DNA of 64,000 nt. Origin: Kocuria sp. TGY1127_2 (GTDB taxonomy: Bacteria > Actinomycetota > Actinomycetes > Actinomycetales > Micrococcaceae). The number at the start of each line of letters is the position of its first letter. Position 1 is the first letter of the stretch. A program made the translations under genes and the position numbers. This document shows positions 1-9,937 of the stretch, in pieces. Below the pieces are notes generated by a model, which was not told the DNA's origin, did not search any database, and saw only the letters and a program-made list of their open reading frames with translations. The DNA is taken from the NCBI RefSeq assembly GCF_013394385.1, contig NZ_AP022834.1:1426001-1490000 (forward strand), given 5' to 3'.

Positions 1-1634
1 TCGAACCCTCCGAAATAGGTTTCGGCATCATTCGGGTCGCCGCACACCAGCAACAGGTTCCAAGAGAATTGCTCACCCGTGTGGTCATCGTCCACCTCCA
101 GGACCATGCCGTTCTTGTTTTCCTTGACGGGAGCGTACTCGGCAGTGGGAGCGTCGTCCTTGCCGGGGCGATTGGCACCACGGTAGGAGTTGTTGGTCAA
201 GGCGGCGTAGACCTTGCCTGTTTTGGAGCTGGGCTGAATGTCCTCCGGCCGATCCATCTTAGTGGCACCCGCATGGTCGGCAGCCAAGCGAGTGAAGACC
301 AGTACTTCTTCGCCCTCCATTCCGTCCACATGCGATTCGACTTTTCCGTCGGCGGTGCAAGTCGCCAATTTGAGCCATTGGCCGTCCCCGTCGTAAGCAC
401 TGTCTTCCGGAAGCTCACCTTCTACGAAGTCCTCGGAGTTTCCGCTGAACTGCGCAGCGTACAGAGTCCCCTCGTCCAGGGCACGCATGTTTTCCTGCCG
501 GGCATGATCCGAATTCCCGGGGACGATAAGGCGGGAGGAAACGAATTTGTAAATGTATTCGAAGCGGGAGTCATCGCCCGAATAGGCCACGATCGTTCCG
601 TCATCGGTCACGTGAATTGTGGCTGCCTCGTGTTTGAAGCGGCCCAGGGCGGTGTGTTTGATCGGTGTCGACGTGGGGTCCCAAGGGTCGACTTCGATGA
701 TGTAGTTGAAACGGTATGGCTCATTCGGCTCTTTTCGGATGTCGAATCGATCGTCGAAATCCTCCCATCGGCGAGCCGTTTCGGGATCTTCCATGCCGTA
801 ACGCTTGTAACGTTCTTTGGCGCTCTCGTCGTCGACGTCGCCGCCGCCAGCAAAGTACTGGTCGACGTTCTCCTCTCCCGAGAGGACGGTTCCCCACGGG
901 GTGACGCTGCCCGAGCAGTTGTTGAGAGTGCCTCGGACCCTCGTACCGGTCGGGTCCATCGAGGTCTTGAGCAAGTCCGATCCCGCCGCAGGGCCGACTA
1001 ACCGGAACTCGGTCGTCCCGGTGATGCGCCGGTTGTACTTACCCATGACCGGCTCGAGCTTGCCGTCTCGGTCGTTGCCCGCCACCTCGACAATGCTCAG
1101 ACCATGTGACTCCCATTCCGTTCGAACCTGCTCTTCGGTGGGGGCCTCGGCGTCATAACCGGGGAACATCTGCTGGGGAGTGGTGTACTCGTGATTGCTC
1201 ACCAGCAAAAAGCGATGGTCCTGACCTTCAATCGGAATAAGCTCGGCGAAATCGCAGTTGAATCCGAATTGTTGAGCTGCGGACTCCGGGGATTGATGGT
1301 TCAGATCCCATGTGGGCGCCCCGGGGACTACCGGGTCGCCCCATCTGATCACGACGTCGCTCACATATCCTTCCGGGACCGTGATGGCGTCCTCTGTGTT
1401 GGGTGCAACCATCTCAAAACGCAAGCCTTCCGGGGTCTTCGCTCCCATCCCGGCCGAGTTCTCGGTGGAACCACCACCGGCCGCTCCTGATGCCGGCTCT
1501 TGACCGCAAGCAGCCAGAAGACCGGCGCCACCGACCGTCATCGCGGCAGCGCCGAAGCCTTTCAGCATGGACCGACGGTCGAATTTCTGGCGTACGACGT
1601 CGCGGAAATAATCGTTGTTAGAGGTATTGGACAC
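1..1634 (-). CDS. PhoX-family (DUF839) phosphatase, C-terminus cut by window edge
   Basis: The minus-strand reading frame is open from a GTG at 1634 to the window edge, giving about 544 residues without a stop. The N-terminus has a twin-arginine signal: Arg20-Arg21 in DRRSMLKGF, a hydrophobic stretch, then LLAAC with Cys43, suggesting a Tat-exported lipoprotein. The rest reads like the PhoX/DUF839 family, calcium-dependent alkaline phosphatases that act outside the membrane, with long runs such as GTLNNCSGSVTPWGT and LSGEENVDQYF. No PHO box was recognised upstream. The gene could equally be an uncharacterised DUF839 protein. The GTG start is chosen because it gives a normal Tat n-region; no strong ribosome-binding site is visible. 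Confidence 0.8.
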   Translation of the reverse strand, partial: MSNTSNNDYFRDVVRQKFDRRSMLKGFGAAAMTVGGAGLLAACGQEPASGAAGGGSTENSAGMGAKTPEGLRFEMVAPNTEDAITVPEGYVSDVVIRWGDPVVPGAPTWDLNHQSPESAAQQFGFNCDFAELIPIEGQDHRFLLVSNHEYTTPQQMFPGYDAEAPTEEQVRTEWESHGLSIVEVAGNDRDGKLEPVMGKYNRRITGTTEFRLVGPAAGSDLLKTSMDPTGTRVRGTLNNCSGSVTPWGTVLSGEENVDQYFAGGGDVDDESAKERYKRYGMEDPETARRWEDFDDRFDIRKEPNEPYRFNYIIEVDPWDPTSTPIKHTALGRFKHEAATIHVTDDGTIVAYSGDDSRFEYIYKFVSSRLIVPGNSDHARQENMRALDEGTLYAAQFSGNSEDFVEGELPEDSAYDGDGQWLKLATCTADGKVESHVDGMEGEEVLVFTRLAADHAGATKMDRPEDIQPSSKTGKVYAALTNNSYRGANRPGKDDAPTAEYAPVKENKNGMVLEVDDDHTGEQFSWNLLLVCGDPNDAETYFGGF

Positions 1635-2024
1635 TGGTTTGGCGCAAGCATTACCACACTTGTAAACGCAAGTACGGTGCGAGCGACCAGAGGTGAAGTC
1701 GAGAAGGGCCAGTAGTTTACGGCCTTGAGGAGCCAAATTTTCTCCTGTGTGCGATGGATCGGTTAGGCGGACGTGGCACATGCCATAGTTTGAACCTAGG
1801 CGTCTTGGATGACTCCGAACCTGCCGCGCCGTAAAGGGGGTGGCAACGCGAGGTTAACTTGTCCGGGGCGGAAGAGAGTTCCCCGTCTCACGGTGACCAA
1901 GTGGCTGCACAGACACCGCTGTCCCGTAGGATGGAAAGGATGCGTGATTGAGCACCAGGCACGTCGGGAACCAACGACCCGGTCTCACGCTCCGCCGAAT
2001 AGTTTGAAAGGCTCTTGCACTCCA
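1635..2024. other. Intergenic region between divergent phoX-like and ABC-F genes
   Basis: This 390-bp region lies between divergently transcribed genes and must hold both promoters. An open frame continues upstream of the ABC-F gene to an ATG at 1809, but its extra 72 residues do not resemble the family and I do not treat them as coding. TAGGAT at 1927-1932 is a possible -10 for the ABC-F gene. I see no RNA gene or convincing operator. Confidence 0.5.
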
Positions 2025-3623
2025 TTGATTACCGTTTCCAACCTTGAACTGCGCGCCGGCGCCCGTCTTCTCATGGACGAGGTGAATTTCCGTGTGAACA
2101 AAGGCGACAAAATTGGTCTGGTCGGGCGCAATGGTGCAGGCAAGACAACCATGACCAAGGTTTTGGCGGGCCAGGACCTGCCCGCGAGCGGGGAAGTGTC
2201 ACGGAGCGGGAGCATCGGATACCTCCCTCAGGACCCCAAGGTCGAGGACATGGAGCAGACCGCCCAGGACCGAATCTTCTCGGCTCGCGGTCTCGCCGGC
2301 GTCGTCGGACGGATGCGTCAGGCGCAAGAGCAGATGGCTTCGGAAGACCCCGCCGTGCAGGCCAAGGGTATGAGGTCCTATGACCGCTTGGAAGCTGAGT
2401 TCATCTCTGGTGGAGGTTATGCTGCCGAGTCGGAAGCTGCCACCATCACGCACAACCTCAACTTGCCGGACCGGCTTTTGGCTCAGCCTCTCCGTACGCT
2501 CTCCGGTGGCCAACGACGCCGCGTCGAGCTTGCCAGGATTCTGTTCTCGGATGCTGACACGATGCTGCTGGACGAGCCGACCAACCACTTGGACGCGGAT
2601 TCGGTCGAGTGGCTCCGCGAATTCCTCCGCAGCTATCAAGGCGGTCTACTGGTCATCAGCCACGACGTCGAGCTCATGGAGCTCGTGGTCAACAAGGTTC
2701 TCTACCTGGACGCCATGCGATGCGTCGTCGATGTCTACAACATGGACTGGAAGCACTACCTGCAGCAGCGTGAGCAGGATGAACACCGCCGTAAGCGTGA
2801 GCGGGCCAACGCCGAGAAAAAAGCCAACTCCTTGATGGACCAGGCCAACAAGATGCGTGCCAAGGCGACCAAAGCCGTAGCGGCACAGCAGATGATCAAG
2901 CGAGCCGAGCGCCTCATGCGTGAAGTCGAGCCCGAGCAGGCCCATGACAAGGTTGCGGCCATTCGATTCCCAGCACCGGCACCGTGCGGCAAAACCCCTC
3001 TGCGAGCGAGCGGGCTTTCGAAGTCATACGGCTCGCTGGAGATCTTCACCGACGTGGATCTGGCGATCGATCGCGGTTCGCGCGTGGTGGTGCTGGGCCT
3101 CAACGGCGCGGGCAAGACAACCCTGCTGCGTATGCTGGCCGGGGTCACCGATTCGGACTCGGGCCAGGTCGAGCCGGGGCACGGGCTGAAACTGGGATAT
3201 TTTGCGCAGGAGCACGACACCCTCGACGGCGATCGATCCGTCCTGGAGAACATGCGATCCGCCGCTCCGGATCTTCAGGACACCCAGGTCAGAACCATTC
3301 TGGGGTCGTTCCTTTTCCAAGGCGACGACGTCAACAAGCCGGCCAGCGTACTGTCCGGCGGCGAAAAAACGAGGCTGGCGTTGGCTACCCTGGTCGCCTC
3401 GAGCGCGAATGTTCTCTTGCTCGACGAGCCGACGAACAACCTCGACCCAGCCAGCCGCGAGGAAATCCTCAATGCGCTCAAGAATTATGAGGGCGCGATC
3501 GTCATGGTCTCGCACGATGAAGGCGCGGTCGAGGCTCTGGACCCGGAACGGGTTCTGATGCTTCCGGACGGCATCGAAGATCATTGGAACAAGGACTATC
3601 AGGACCTGATTACGCTCGCATGA
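2025..3623 (+). CDS. ABC-F family ATPase (ribosome-associated type)
   Basis: A 532-residue soluble protein with two ABC ATPase domains and no membrane segments. Domain 1 has Walker A GRNGAGKT (34-41), signature LSGGQ (about 159-163) and Walker B ending LLDEPTNHLD. Domain 2 has GLNGAGKT (358-365), LSGGE and LLDEPTNNLD. The charged helical linker, about residues 240-300 and rich in Lys/Arg, is where ABC-F proteins contact tRNA at the ribosome. Members adjust translation or protect ribosomes from antibiotics; the substrate here cannot be told. The TTG at 2025 is chosen because the conserved N-terminus begins with ITVSNLELRAG immediately after it; GAAAGG lies about 13 bases upstream. A terminator follows the stop. 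Confidence 0.88.
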   Translation: MITVSNLELRAGARLLMDEVNFRVNKGDKIGLVGRNGAGKTTMTKVLAGQDLPASGEVSRSGSIGYLPQDPKVEDMEQTAQDRIFSARGLAGVVGRMRQAQEQMASEDPAVQAKGMRSYDRLEAEFISGGGYAAESEAATITHNLNLPDRLLAQPLRTLSGGQRRRVELARILFSDADTMLLDEPTNHLDADSVEWLREFLRSYQGGLLVISHDVELMELVVNKVLYLDAMRCVVDVYNMDWKHYLQQREQDEHRRKRERANAEKKANSLMDQANKMRAKATKAVAAQQMIKRAERLMREVEPEQAHDKVAAIRFPAPAPCGKTPLRASGLSKSYGSLEIFTDVDLAIDRGSRVVVLGLNGAGKTTLLRMLAGVTDSDSGQVEPGHGLKLGYFAQEHDTLDGDRSVLENMRSAAPDLQDTQVRTILGSFLFQGDDVNKPASVLSGGEKTRLALATLVASSANVLLLDEPTNNLDPASREEILNALKNYEGAIVMVSHDEGAVEALDPERVLMLPDGIEDHWNKDYQDLITLA

Positions 3624-3643
3624 TGTGAACCAGCTCAGAGAGG

Positions 3644-3678
3644 AGAGCGCGGAACAACCGTTCCGGGCTCTTTCTATT
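3644..3678 (+). terminator. Rho-independent terminator after the ABC-F gene
   Basis: Arms 3644-3655 and 3660-3671 form a 12-bp stem with one mismatch around the loop AACC, followed by a T-rich tail. It sits between the convergent ABC-F and SURF1 genes and slightly overlaps the SURF1 3' end. Confidence 0.75.
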
Positions 3679-4645
3679 TCCGGAAACGCTGCTCCTCAGC
3701 AGCGTCCAGGTAGGCATCTTCCAACTCCTCGTCGGTCACGCGTTTGCGCTTCTTCTGAGGCTTGGGCCGCACAATGGCCTTCATGTGCGACGGCATGTCG
3801 TCCATCATCTCCATTTGGCGCAGGATGATGGACTCGTCGACGTCACCGATGTATCGGCCTTCTTCGTCGTAGAACGTCCCATAGTAGACGTCGAGTTCGG
3901 CGGCCAACTGGGCATCGAGGCGATCGTTCCTGACCTTTTGGCGTGCGCACCAGGCATATGCCACGTAAACCAGGATCGCGAAGGCGTACCACTGCATCGA
4001 ATACGAAAGGTTGGGGCCGGCATCCTGCTCCGGCTCGCTGAGCCGACTCGGCGAAGTAGCGGGTGCTGGATCTTCCGAGGACATGATCCCGTATCCTGAT
4101 TCCGCCATCGGGTAGGACAACTGTTCTCCGAATTTCTTGAGGTTGATCGAGGCGATTTGGCCTTCGGGAGCGTCCTTACCCGTGTCTGCCTCGCCTTCCT
4201 GCAACCGGGCCGTCACATCCACCTCGCCCGCGGGCGGAGGCGGGACAGCGGAAGCCGGTGATGCGTTCGAATCTCCGGCCCCGACCCAGCCACGGTCGAT
4301 GAGTACCGTATGGCCGTCGGTCGTGGTGAATGGTACGAGCACCTCGAAACCTACGCTACCGTCGTGGGGCCGGTTGCGGACGAGTTTCTGGTCTTCGGGG
4401 TGGTAGGTGCCCTTCATGGAAATCGGGGTCCACTGTTTGTCAGAACTGTAGTCAGAGAAATATTTTCCCGCCTCGTCAAAGGACTCGGGCTCAGCGTTGT
4501 AGTTCTGACTGATCCGGCTGTTGCGGTAGTCGAGGGCTTCCTTGCGATCCATTTGCCAGCCCGCAAGGTAAACACAGATCAGGGAGAACAGAATGCACAG
4601 GGCAAACGCACCGATCCATTTGCCGGACAGTAGGAATTTGTACAC
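3674..4645 (-). CDS. SURF1-family cytochrome oxidase assembly protein
   Basis: A 323-residue membrane protein with the SURF1 layout: one N-terminal transmembrane helix (about residues 10-30, ending LAGWQMDRK), a large external domain (about 40-210) and a second helix (about 215-235, SMQWYAFAILVYVAYAW). Sequences such as VLIDRGWVGAGD match the family pattern. SURF1 proteins help build haem-copper oxidases, which fits the ctaCDEF genes later in the window. The C-terminus carries an extra charged tail of about 90 residues, common in actinobacterial members. The GTG start at 4645 has GAGAGAG upstream. Confidence 0.85.
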   Translation of the reverse strand: MYKFLLSGKWIGAFALCILFSLICVYLAGWQMDRKEALDYRNSRISQNYNAEPESFDEAGKYFSDYSSDKQWTPISMKGTYHPEDQKLVRNRPHDGSVGFEVLVPFTTTDGHTVLIDRGWVGAGDSNASPASAVPPPPAGEVDVTARLQEGEADTGKDAPEGQIASINLKKFGEQLSYPMAESGYGIMSSEDPAPATSPSRLSEPEQDAGPNLSYSMQWYAFAILVYVAYAWCARQKVRNDRLDAQLAAELDVYYGTFYDEEGRYIGDVDESIILRQMEMMDDMPSHMKAIVRPKPQKKRKRVTDEELEDAYLDAAEEQRFRK

Positions 4646-4684
4646 GTAGGATCTCTCTCACGGTGGCCCATATGAGGGGCCTGG

Positions 4685-4921
4685 TCAGTCTTGGGCATCC
4701 TCGAATGGCACGACGTCCTTCAAGAAGCCACGAGCCTTCAGGAAATCCGCAAGCCAGTCACGGTGCTCCGGGCACGCCAGCCATACTTTACGCCTATCAG
4801 GTGTGTGAATTTTGGGGTTGTTCCATTCGACCCGGAAAGCGGCCGGGTGCGAGCAACCCTTGCGTGAGCACAGTGCTCGTTCGGGCTCTTGCGCGGTACC
4901 CAAGAGATCGTCGAGGTTCAC
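4685..4921 (-). CDS. Small conserved protein with possible zinc-binding cysteines
   Basis: A 78-residue protein starting at GTG 4921, with AAGGAG eight bases upstream. It contains CSRKGC (Cys-x4-Cys) and, about 30 residues later, ACPEH (Cys-x2-His), which together could bind one zinc ion. No signal peptide or membrane segment is present. I recognise the pattern as conserved among Micrococcaceae but know no established function. It lies between SURF1 and the DUF3099 gene on the same strand and could be cotranscribed with them. Confidence 0.7.
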   Translation of the reverse strand: MNLDDLLGTAQEPERALCSRKGCSHPAAFRVEWNNPKIHTPDRRKVWLACPEHRDWLADFLKARGFLKDVVPFEDAQD

Positions 4922-4962
4922 TCATGGCTCCTTGTCGTCGAGTGCTCAAAAATGCAGACGAG

Positions 4963-5421
4963 TCATCTTCCCCGTGAATCGTGACCGGGGCGGTATTCTC
5001 CTTCGATGACTTCGTCCTCGTAGATCGGGGAATCCTCGCTTGCGGGACGTTCACGCGGTGGTTCGGCCGGCTCGTCCCCGGAGGGGGACTCGCGTTCCTT
5101 GGCATAGTCCCTGCCCGGGATTAGCTCCCTAGGAGTCGCGCCCGGTACGTAGGAGACATCCTTGACTTCCGCCCTGTCGTTGCCATTGGCCAAAACCACG
5201 GCAATCCAGGGGAGTACGGCGACGCCGACCACAGCGACCCAGCGTATCCACCCGTCGAAGATCACGGCGATGATGAGGCAGACAATACGCAGGCCCATCT
5301 GAAGCGCGTACCGTTTCATCCGATGATCGATGCCCTCGCTGTGCGGGGCTTGGGCCTCCGTGATGGTGTGGAGGTCCTCCGCTTCTTCTTGAGGGACATG
5401 AGGTTGACCGCGTCGAGCCAT
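4963..5421 (-). CDS. DUF3099-type membrane protein
   Basis: A 152-residue protein. The start at ATG 5421 is preferred over a longer frame because GAGAGGAGGG lies just upstream. Order: polar N-terminus, the sequence HRMKRYALQMGLRIVC leading into one or two hydrophobic helices (about residues 50-90), then an acidic, proline-rich C-terminal tail that is probably disordered. This matches DUF3099, a small actinobacterial membrane family without known function. Confidence 0.75.
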   Translation of the reverse strand: MARRGQPHVPQEEAEDLHTITEAQAPHSEGIDHRMKRYALQMGLRIVCLIIAVIFDGWIRWVAVVGVAVLPWIAVVLANGNDRAEVKDVSYVPGATPRELIPGRDYAKERESPSGDEPAEPPRERPASEDSPIYEDEVIEGEYRPGHDSRGR

Positions 5422-5501
5422 GGTGCGTCCCTCCTCTCGAATTCTGTAGTGCGAAGACCTTTCGACTACCCATTCTTCCACCCCGGTCAAGACTTTGTTG
5501 A

Positions 5502-6371
<870 letters not shown>

Positions 6372-6454
6372 CAACAGGCACACCGGCCTGCCTGCGTGGC
6401 CGAGACGAACGAGAACTGGCAACGGCCTACGTTGCACTCAGACGAAAGGACAAC

Positions 6455-7198
6455 ATGGGAAAGTTGGACAACAAGTCCGCTATCGTAACGGGTTCCTCCC
6501 GCGGGGTCGGAGCGGACACCGCGAAGATCCTCGCCGGCGAGGGAGCTGGCGTCGTCGTGAATTACCGGCAGAAGGCCCCCAGAGCCAACAAAGTAGTGAA
6601 GCAGATCGAGGAAGCCGGTGGGCGCGCCGTCGCCGTCGGTGCGGACATCACGGAACATGCTGACGTGCAGAATCTTGTCGATACGGCCGTGGAATCCTTC
6701 GGTGGTCTCGATGTCCTGGTTCTCAACGCGTCGGGCGGGATGGAAACTGACCTGGGGGAGGACTACGCCCTACGCCTGAACCGGGACGCCCAGTTGGATC
6801 TTCTGCGGACAGCAGCAGAGGCCATGAAGCCAGGATCGCGGGTGGTCTACGTGACTTCCCACCAGGCCCACTTCATCAAGGACGTCGAGACAATGCCCGA
6901 ATACGAAGCAGTAGCTCGCTCGAAGCGCGCCGGTGAAGACGCCCTGACGGCCGAGATTCCGGCTCTCACGGAAAAAGGCATCGAGCTGGTCGTCGTATCC
7001 GGGGACATGATCGAAGGAACCGTTACCGCGACCCTCCTCAATCGGGCGCGCCCGGGAACGCTCGAGGAACGACGCAATGAGGCGGGCAAACTGTACTCCG
7101 TCGAAGAATTCGCTCGGGAGGTTGCCAAGATGGTGACGGCCGACGTCGAAACCGGACACGTCGAACTCGTCGGTGGGGCACAGGGCTTCTTGGACTGA
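6455..7198 (+). CDS. Short-chain reductase, candidate FabL-type enoyl-ACP reductase
   Basis: A 247-residue SDR protein starting at ATG 6455 after GAAAGGA. The cofactor motif is TGSSRGVG, as in Bacillus FabL. The active-site region reads EYEAVARSKRAGE: the Lys that follows Tyr is seven positions on (Tyr-x6-Lys), the spacing known from enoyl-ACP reductases FabI, InhA and FabL, not the Tyr-x3-Lys of FabG. Its position directly behind fabG fits the last reduction step of fatty-acid elongation. Some residues typical of FabL, such as NAASG, appear as NASGG. The generic label SDR oxidoreductase is secure; the enoyl reductase role is inference. Confidence 0.85.
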   Translation: MGKLDNKSAIVTGSSRGVGADTAKILAGEGAGVVVNYRQKAPRANKVVKQIEEAGGRAVAVGADITEHADVQNLVDTAVESFGGLDVLVLNASGGMETDLGEDYALRLNRDAQLDLLRTAAEAMKPGSRVVYVTSHQAHFIKDVETMPEYEAVARSKRAGEDALTAEIPALTEKGIELVVVSGDMIEGTVTATLLNRARPGTLEERRNEAGKLYSVEEFAREVAKMVTADVETGHVELVGGAQGFLD

Positions 7199-7220
7199 GC
7201 CACGATCTCACCATGCGTTG

Positions 7221-7260
7221 GGGCGGCCTTGTAATCGAACCGATTCCGGGGCCGCCCTTT
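7221..7260. terminator. Hairpin between convergent fabG operon and serB
   Basis: GGGCGGCC (7221-7228) pairs with GGCCGCCC (7250-7257), and the loop contains a nested AATCG/CGATT pair. A short T-run follows on the plus strand. It probably ends the fabG operon and may also serve serB. Confidence 0.65.
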
Positions 7261-7281
7261 CGCGTTCCACGTTCGAACCGA

Positions 7282-8229
7282 CTAGAGATTCACGAAATGA
7301 CGAACGGCGTCGAGCCGACGGATGTTGATCTGCGCGTCGGCATCCTGGCGCAAAGCTTCTTTCGCGTTGAACGCAACGCCGAGGCCGGCCGCGTCGAGCA
7401 TCAGACGGTCATTGGCTCCGTCACCCACGGCAATCACGTTGTTGGTTTTCACTCCGCACGACTTGGCCCATTCTTTGAGCGAATGCTGTTTGACGTGCGC
7501 GTCGACGACGGTGCCAAGGCAGCTTCCCGTGAGCTGCTCGTTCTCGATCTCCAGCCGGTTCGCCCGGGCGAATTCGAGGTCCAGCTGGCGGGCAATAGGC
7601 TCCAAAACCTGGATGAACCCACCCGAGACGACGCAGACCGGGAAGTCTCGCGCGTGAAAAGCGTCGACGAGCTGTTTGGCACCCGGCGTGAGTGTCAGCG
7701 AGCGAGAGACGGCAGCCAGAACCGAGACTGGCTGACCCTTCAGCGTGGATACTCGGTGTTCCAAGGATTGAGCGAAGTCCAGTTCTCCCCTCATTGCTCG
7801 TTCGGTGACTTCGGCCACCTCGTGGCGGACACCGGCCCGGGCGGCCAACTCGTCGATGGCTTCCTGACAGAGCAGTGTGGAGTCCGCGTCAAGGATCAGC
7901 ATGAGCTTTTCGGCACGTGACAGAGCAGGATCCACGACGTTGATGTCGTAGCCGGGGACTGCCTGCTGCAGGGAATCTGGCCTGAGAGTTTTGCGCAGCT
8001 CCGTGATGTCATTTTTCCACGCGACGTCGACCAGCACCGTGGTGTACATGTGACCGCCAGCCTGGGGGAGGCGCTTGCCGTCCCTGGGTATCTCCGACAG
8101 CGCGGCAGATGTCAGGGGAAGGGCGTTCTTGATGGTGGCGCCGGTGCGCTCAATGAAAGCGTACAGCGACCGGTGATCATCGGTCTGGACATGCTGTGTG
8201 GTCGCGACGACGCGGAGAGTTTTGCTCAT
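7282..8229 (-). CDS. serB: Phosphoserine phosphatase SerB
   Basis: A 315-residue HAD-family protein catalysing the last step of serine synthesis. The catalytic nucleophile motif is LDADSTLL, followed by CVVSGG and GDGANDRLML, the three HAD motifs in order. The N-terminal 110 residues form a regulatory region as in longer SerB proteins. Several starts are possible (ATG at 8241, 8238, 8229). I chose 8229 because a -10-like TATGAT ends seven bases before it, consistent with a very short or absent leader, while the upstream ATGs lie inside that hexamer. Confidence 0.9.
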   Translation of the reverse strand: MSKTLRVVATTQHVQTDDHRSLYAFIERTGATIKNALPLTSAALSEIPRDGKRLPQAGGHMYTTVLVDVAWKNDITELRKTLRPDSLQQAVPGYDINVVDPALSRAEKLMLILDADSTLLCQEAIDELAARAGVRHEVAEVTERAMRGELDFAQSLEHRVSTLKGQPVSVLAAVSRSLTLTPGAKQLVDAFHARDFPVCVVSGGFIQVLEPIARQLDLEFARANRLEIENEQLTGSCLGTVVDAHVKQHSLKEWAKSCGVKTNNVIAVGDGANDRLMLDAAGLGVAFNAKEALRQDADAQINIRRLDAVRHFVNL

Positions 8230-8242
8230 GGTCTCCATCATA
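8230..8242 (-). promoter_or_regulatory. Possible leaderless promoter of serB
   Basis: TATGAT at 8242-8237, read on the minus strand, is followed by seven bases and then ATG 8229. This spacing puts the transcript start at or next to the start codon. Confidence 0.45.
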
Positions 8243-8338
8243 TGGAGGTGCCGCCGCACATCCCAGGGCTTGCCATGACGCGCCGGTGAAAGCGTCACAG
8301 GTAGCCCGAGCCCCCTTGAGTGCCTTAAAGTCGTGACT

Positions 8339-9130
8339 ATGAGTGCTGTTTTGGAGTTGGTCGACGTCTCGGTGGTCCGCGGAGCGGGTAACCGATTGAT
8401 TGATGGAATCACATGGACCGTCAACGAAGGCGAACGTTGGGCGGTGCTCGGCCCGAACGGTGCAGGCAAGTCCACGTTGATGAGCGTTTGTGCGGCTCGA
8501 CTCCACCCCACGACGGGAATGGTCGATATTCTCGACGAAATCCTGGGAGCCGTTGACGTATTCGAACTCAGGCCCCGTATCGGCTTGACCTCCGGAGCCA
8601 TCGCTCAGCAGATCCCCCACGGAGAGAACGTGCGTGACGTCGTGGTGACGGCTGCGTACGGGGTCACCGGCCGCTGGCGTGAGGGATACGACCGGATGGA
8701 TCATGAGAGAGCCGCGGAATTGTTGGACCAGTGGGGAGTCGCCTCATTGGCCGATCGGACTTTCGGGTCCCTTTCAGACGGGGAACGAAAGCGCGTCCTG
8801 ACGGCACGCGCGCTCATGACGGACCCCGAGCTCATGATTCTCGACGAGCCCGGTGCGGGCATGGATATCGCGGGTCGGGAAGATCTCGTGTCACGTCTCA
8901 CCGATTTGGCGCGTGACCCGGATGCTCCCACGACGATTCTGGTGACACACCACATAGAGGAATTGCCGGAGGGGCTCACCCACATGTTGTTGCTCAACCA
9001 CGGACGTGTGGTCGCCAAAGGCCCCATCGATGAGGTTCTGACCAGCGAAAACCTATCCGCAGCGTATGAGACTCCATTGAAGCTGACCAACATCGACGGG
9101 CGGTACGCGGCCTTTTCTGCTCGCTCATGA
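8339..9130 (+). CDS. ABC transporter ATP-binding protein
   Basis: A single ABC ATPase domain of 263 residues: Walker A GPNGAGKS, signature LSDGE (a variant of LSGGQ), Walker B LMILDEPGAGMD and a switch histidine in LVTHH. It resembles the stand-alone YlmA/ModF-like ATPases. No permease is adjacent; instead the stop overlaps the start of a TauE/SafE exporter by four bases, so the two are translationally coupled. The substrate is unknown. A GTG at 8333 is an alternative start; TAAAGT seven bases before ATG 8339 suggests a leaderless start there. Confidence 0.85.
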   Translation: MSAVLELVDVSVVRGAGNRLIDGITWTVNEGERWAVLGPNGAGKSTLMSVCAARLHPTTGMVDILDEILGAVDVFELRPRIGLTSGAIAQQIPHGENVRDVVVTAAYGVTGRWREGYDRMDHERAAELLDQWGVASLADRTFGSLSDGERKRVLTARALMTDPELMILDEPGAGMDIAGREDLVSRLTDLARDPDAPTTILVTHHIEELPEGLTHMLLLNHGRVVAKGPIDEVLTSENLSAAYETPLKLTNIDGRYAAFSARS

Positions 9131-9909
9131 CGTTGCTCGAAATATGCATCATCCTGGTTGCTGGACTGTGGGCTGGTGCGATCAACACGATCGTCGGGTC
9201 CGGAACCTTAGTGACTTTCCCGGTGCTGGTCTCGATGGGCGTTCCGCCGGTTACGGCCACAATCTCCAACGCCATGGGGCTGATCGCCGGGAACTTCACT
9301 GGGGCATGGGGATATCGCAAAGAACTCCGCGGGCTGGGCAAGACCCTATGGAAGCTGCTGCCGTGTTCCCTCGTTGGCGGAATCATCGGTGCGTACCTTT
9401 TGCTGCACTTGCCGGAGAGCGTCTTCGAATCCATCAGCCCTGTTCTGATCGCCGTGGCGCTTCTGTTCGTCATCTTTCAACCGAAGTTGCAAGCGGCCGT
9501 CCGCAAAAGACAGGAACGATCCGGAACGGCGTCCCATGACGATGAGCACCAGCCTTTTACTCTCTACGCTCTGGTCTTCTTCGCAGGAATCTACGGCGGC
9601 TACTTCGTGGCTGCCCAAGGTGTACTCCTCCTGGGGATCCTCGGGGTATTCCTCATGGCGTCACTGCAGGGATCCAATGCGATCAAAACCGTATTGGTCG
9701 CCGCCGTCAATCTCATCGCCGGTATCTCGTACCTGCTCTTCGCGTTCGACCGCATCGATTGGTGGGTCGTCTTGCTTATCGCGATCAGCTCAATGATTGG
9801 CTCTTTCGCGGGGGCAAAGATTGGTCGTCGCCTCAAGCCCGTCGCGTTGCGGACCATCATCGTGATCCTGGGTCTCGCCGCGATCATCAAGATGGTGTTC
9901 TTCGACTGA
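9127..9909 (+). CDS. TauE/SafE-family membrane transporter
   Basis: A 260-residue integral membrane protein with about eight hydrophobic segments and the duplicated TauE/SafE layout: a first half opening with GLWAGAINTIVGSG and a second with AGIYGGYFVAAQGVL. These proteins export sulfite, sulfonates or organic acids; the substrate cannot be read from the sequence. The start overlaps the ABC ATPase stop (ATGA), which suggests coexpression, although the family normally needs no ATPase. Confidence 0.85.
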   Translation: MTLLEICIILVAGLWAGAINTIVGSGTLVTFPVLVSMGVPPVTATISNAMGLIAGNFTGAWGYRKELRGLGKTLWKLLPCSLVGGIIGAYLLLHLPESVFESISPVLIAVALLFVIFQPKLQAAVRKRQERSGTASHDDEHQPFTLYALVFFAGIYGGYFVAAQGVLLLGILGVFLMASLQGSNAIKTVLVAAVNLIAGISYLLFAFDRIDWWVVLLIAISSMIGSFAGAKIGRRLKPVALRTIIVILGLAAIIKMVFFD

Positions 9910-9937
9910 AGACCCGCCGCCTTATCTCCAGGACGTT

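Noticed and set aside
1809-2024. N-terminal extension of the ABC-F protein from ATG 1809
   Set aside because: The 72 extra residues do not resemble ABC-F proteins, and the conserved N-terminus starts at TTG 2025.
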